DNA of 6,623 nt from Chloroflexota bacterium. Its GTDB lineage: Bacteria; Chloroflexota; Dehalococcoidia; Lucifugimonadales; Lucifugimonadaceae. The stretch spans positions 1-6,623 of the forward strand of contig JACQUF010000382.1 of NCBI GenBank assembly GCA_016210435.1, in the 5' to 3' direction. The translations under genes and the position numbers were made by a program. Shown here one piece after another: positions 5,815 to 6,623 of the stretch; position 1 is the first letter of the stretch, and every line of letters begins with the position of its first letter. The notes under the pieces are model-generated. The model did not search any database. It was given only the letters and a program-made list of their open reading frames with translations, and was not told the origin of the DNA.

Positions 5815-6623
5815 ATGGCTACCAGACGCGTTCCAAGGCTCTCACTGAAAGAGCCGATAACGTCTCTCCTGACCCTCTTCGGTTACGTCGGCGCGGGACT
5901 GGCGACCGCCATTACCCTCGTGACGAACGGCATAACCGTGGTCCTGACCGCGGGCCTGGCGTTGATCCTGGGCATCATCCTCTTCCCGTTCATCGCCGTG
6001 ATCGCGGTCAAAGGCGGCGCCGGGCGATTCGGGGACATCGCCGATACGGTGATCGACCGCCGGCTGTGGGTCCCCCTCTCGGTAATGGTGGCCGCGCTAG
6101 CAATCACCGCCGGGTCCGCGATATTCCTCGCCCTGAGCGGTCTTCTGATCTTCGTCCCGGCCGTCGCCGCCGCCGGTGTACTCTTCACAGCCTCGATTTT
6201 CACGATTGGCGATTTCCAGATCCTAGTCGCCAGGGAGCACGAGGCCGAAGAGGAGCGAGTGTCACGCCCGGTCACCCGGGTTGAGGCGCTTGCCGTCCCA
6301 ACAGTCGATGCGGCGAAGCTGTGGAACACGGACATCTTCAGGAACCTGACCGAAGGCCAGATTCAAGCTGTGGTCGGACTCGGAACGGTCAGCCGTCTCG
6401 CGGAAGGCTCGCCCCTGGGCGAGGAAGAAAAGATCGGCGAGAAGGTTTACGCAGTTCTCCAGGGCAAGGCGCAGCTGACCTCGAACACCGGGCTCGGGCC
6501 GGTCACCGTCCGGGTCGCAGGCCCGGGCGAGGCATTCCCGCTGGCCTCGTTGGCCGGCTACGGCATGCTGATCACATCCGCGCACGCGATGACGGACATG
6601 ACGGTGTGGGAGGTCGACCGGCA
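5815..6623 (+). CDS. Membrane protein with C-terminal cyclic-nucleotide-binding-like domain, 3' end cut by the window
   Basis: Reading from ATG 5815 gives 269 codons with no stop. Four hydrophobic segments fit membrane helices: about 18-37, 42-65, 84-107 and 110-131. An acidic linker (EHEAEEE, 141-147) follows, then a domain from about 173 with the order of a CRP-type beta-roll: IFRNLTEGQ (174-182), GEKVYAVLQGKAQL (208-221), VAGPGEAF (234-241) and AMTDMTVWEVDR (258-269). The domain probably faces the cytoplasm. The phosphate-binding cassette is altered: where family members carry GEL and, nine residues on, Arg-Ser/Thr-Ala, this one has PLA at 242-244 and Leu252. It may therefore not bind cAMP or cGMP, and could sense another ligand or act structurally. 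A DNA-binding helix-turn-helix or other output could lie past the window end. An ion channel is unlikely because no pore signature is seen. Confidence 0.8.
   Translation, partial: MATRRVPRLSLKEPITSLLTLFGYVGAGLATAITLVTNGITVVLTAGLALILGIILFPFIAVIAVKGGAGRFGDIADTVIDRRLWVPLSVMVAALAITAGSAIFLALSGLLIFVPAVAAAGVLFTASIFTIGDFQILVAREHEAEEERVSRPVTRVEALAVPTVDAAKLWNTDIFRNLTEGQIQAVVGLGTVSRLAEGSPLGEEEKIGEKVYAVLQGKAQLTSNTGLGPVTVRVAGPGEAFPLASLAGYGMLITSAHAMTDMTVWEVDR

Noticed and set aside
1..6623. tRNA, rRNA, CRISPR array, insertion sequence or known riboswitch
   Set aside because: Reading both strands, I saw no cloverleaf, spaced direct repeats, transposase motifs or riboswitch core.

Overview
The window is GC-rich bacterial chromosomal DNA with six protein genes, two of them cut by the window edges. 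Coding is dense, starts are often GTG, and neither mobile DNA, RNA genes nor a CRISPR array is visible. The FolC N-terminal region and the membrane-anchored cyclic-nucleotide-binding-like protein most resemble my recollection of Chloroflexota, perhaps the Dehalococcoidia/SAR202 side. That placement is inference from remembered sequence style, not from a search.

Layout. Left block, minus strand, reading right to left: an atypical short-chain dehydrogenase/epimerase of the NDUFA9-like kind (3508 to 2561), then folC, folylpolyglutamate/dihydrofolate synthase (2399 to 1095, with a coding-like extension to about 2486), then fabF, beta-ketoacyl-ACP synthase II (1077 to beyond position 1). folC and fabF are 17 bases apart and look co-transcribed. 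A hairpin lies between the dehydrogenase and folC. Centre, plus strand: a 324-residue HEAT-repeat protein (3554 to 4528), divergent from the dehydrogenase across 45 bases. It converges on a ROK-family sugar kinase (minus, 5509 to 4529) with no base between the two stop codons. Right: a 305-base intergenic region with palindromes and promoter-like elements, then a plus-strand gene (5815 to beyond 6623) encoding four membrane segments followed by a degenerate cyclic-nucleotide-binding fold.

Function. Fatty-acid elongation (FabF), folate polyglutamylation (FolC) and sugar phosphorylation (ROK) are housekeeping metabolism. The HEAT protein and the membrane cNMP-like protein have no assignable specific role. 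No defence, secretion or biosynthetic system is visible. The most interesting signals are small: folC lacks a standard start codon where its conserved N-terminus begins; the HEAT and ROK genes both appear to be leaderless, with a -10-like hexamer 6 to 7 bases before the start codon; related palindromes sit near both ends of the ROK/cNMP divergent promoter region; and the sugar kinase, dehydrogenase and cNMP domains each depart from family signature residues.
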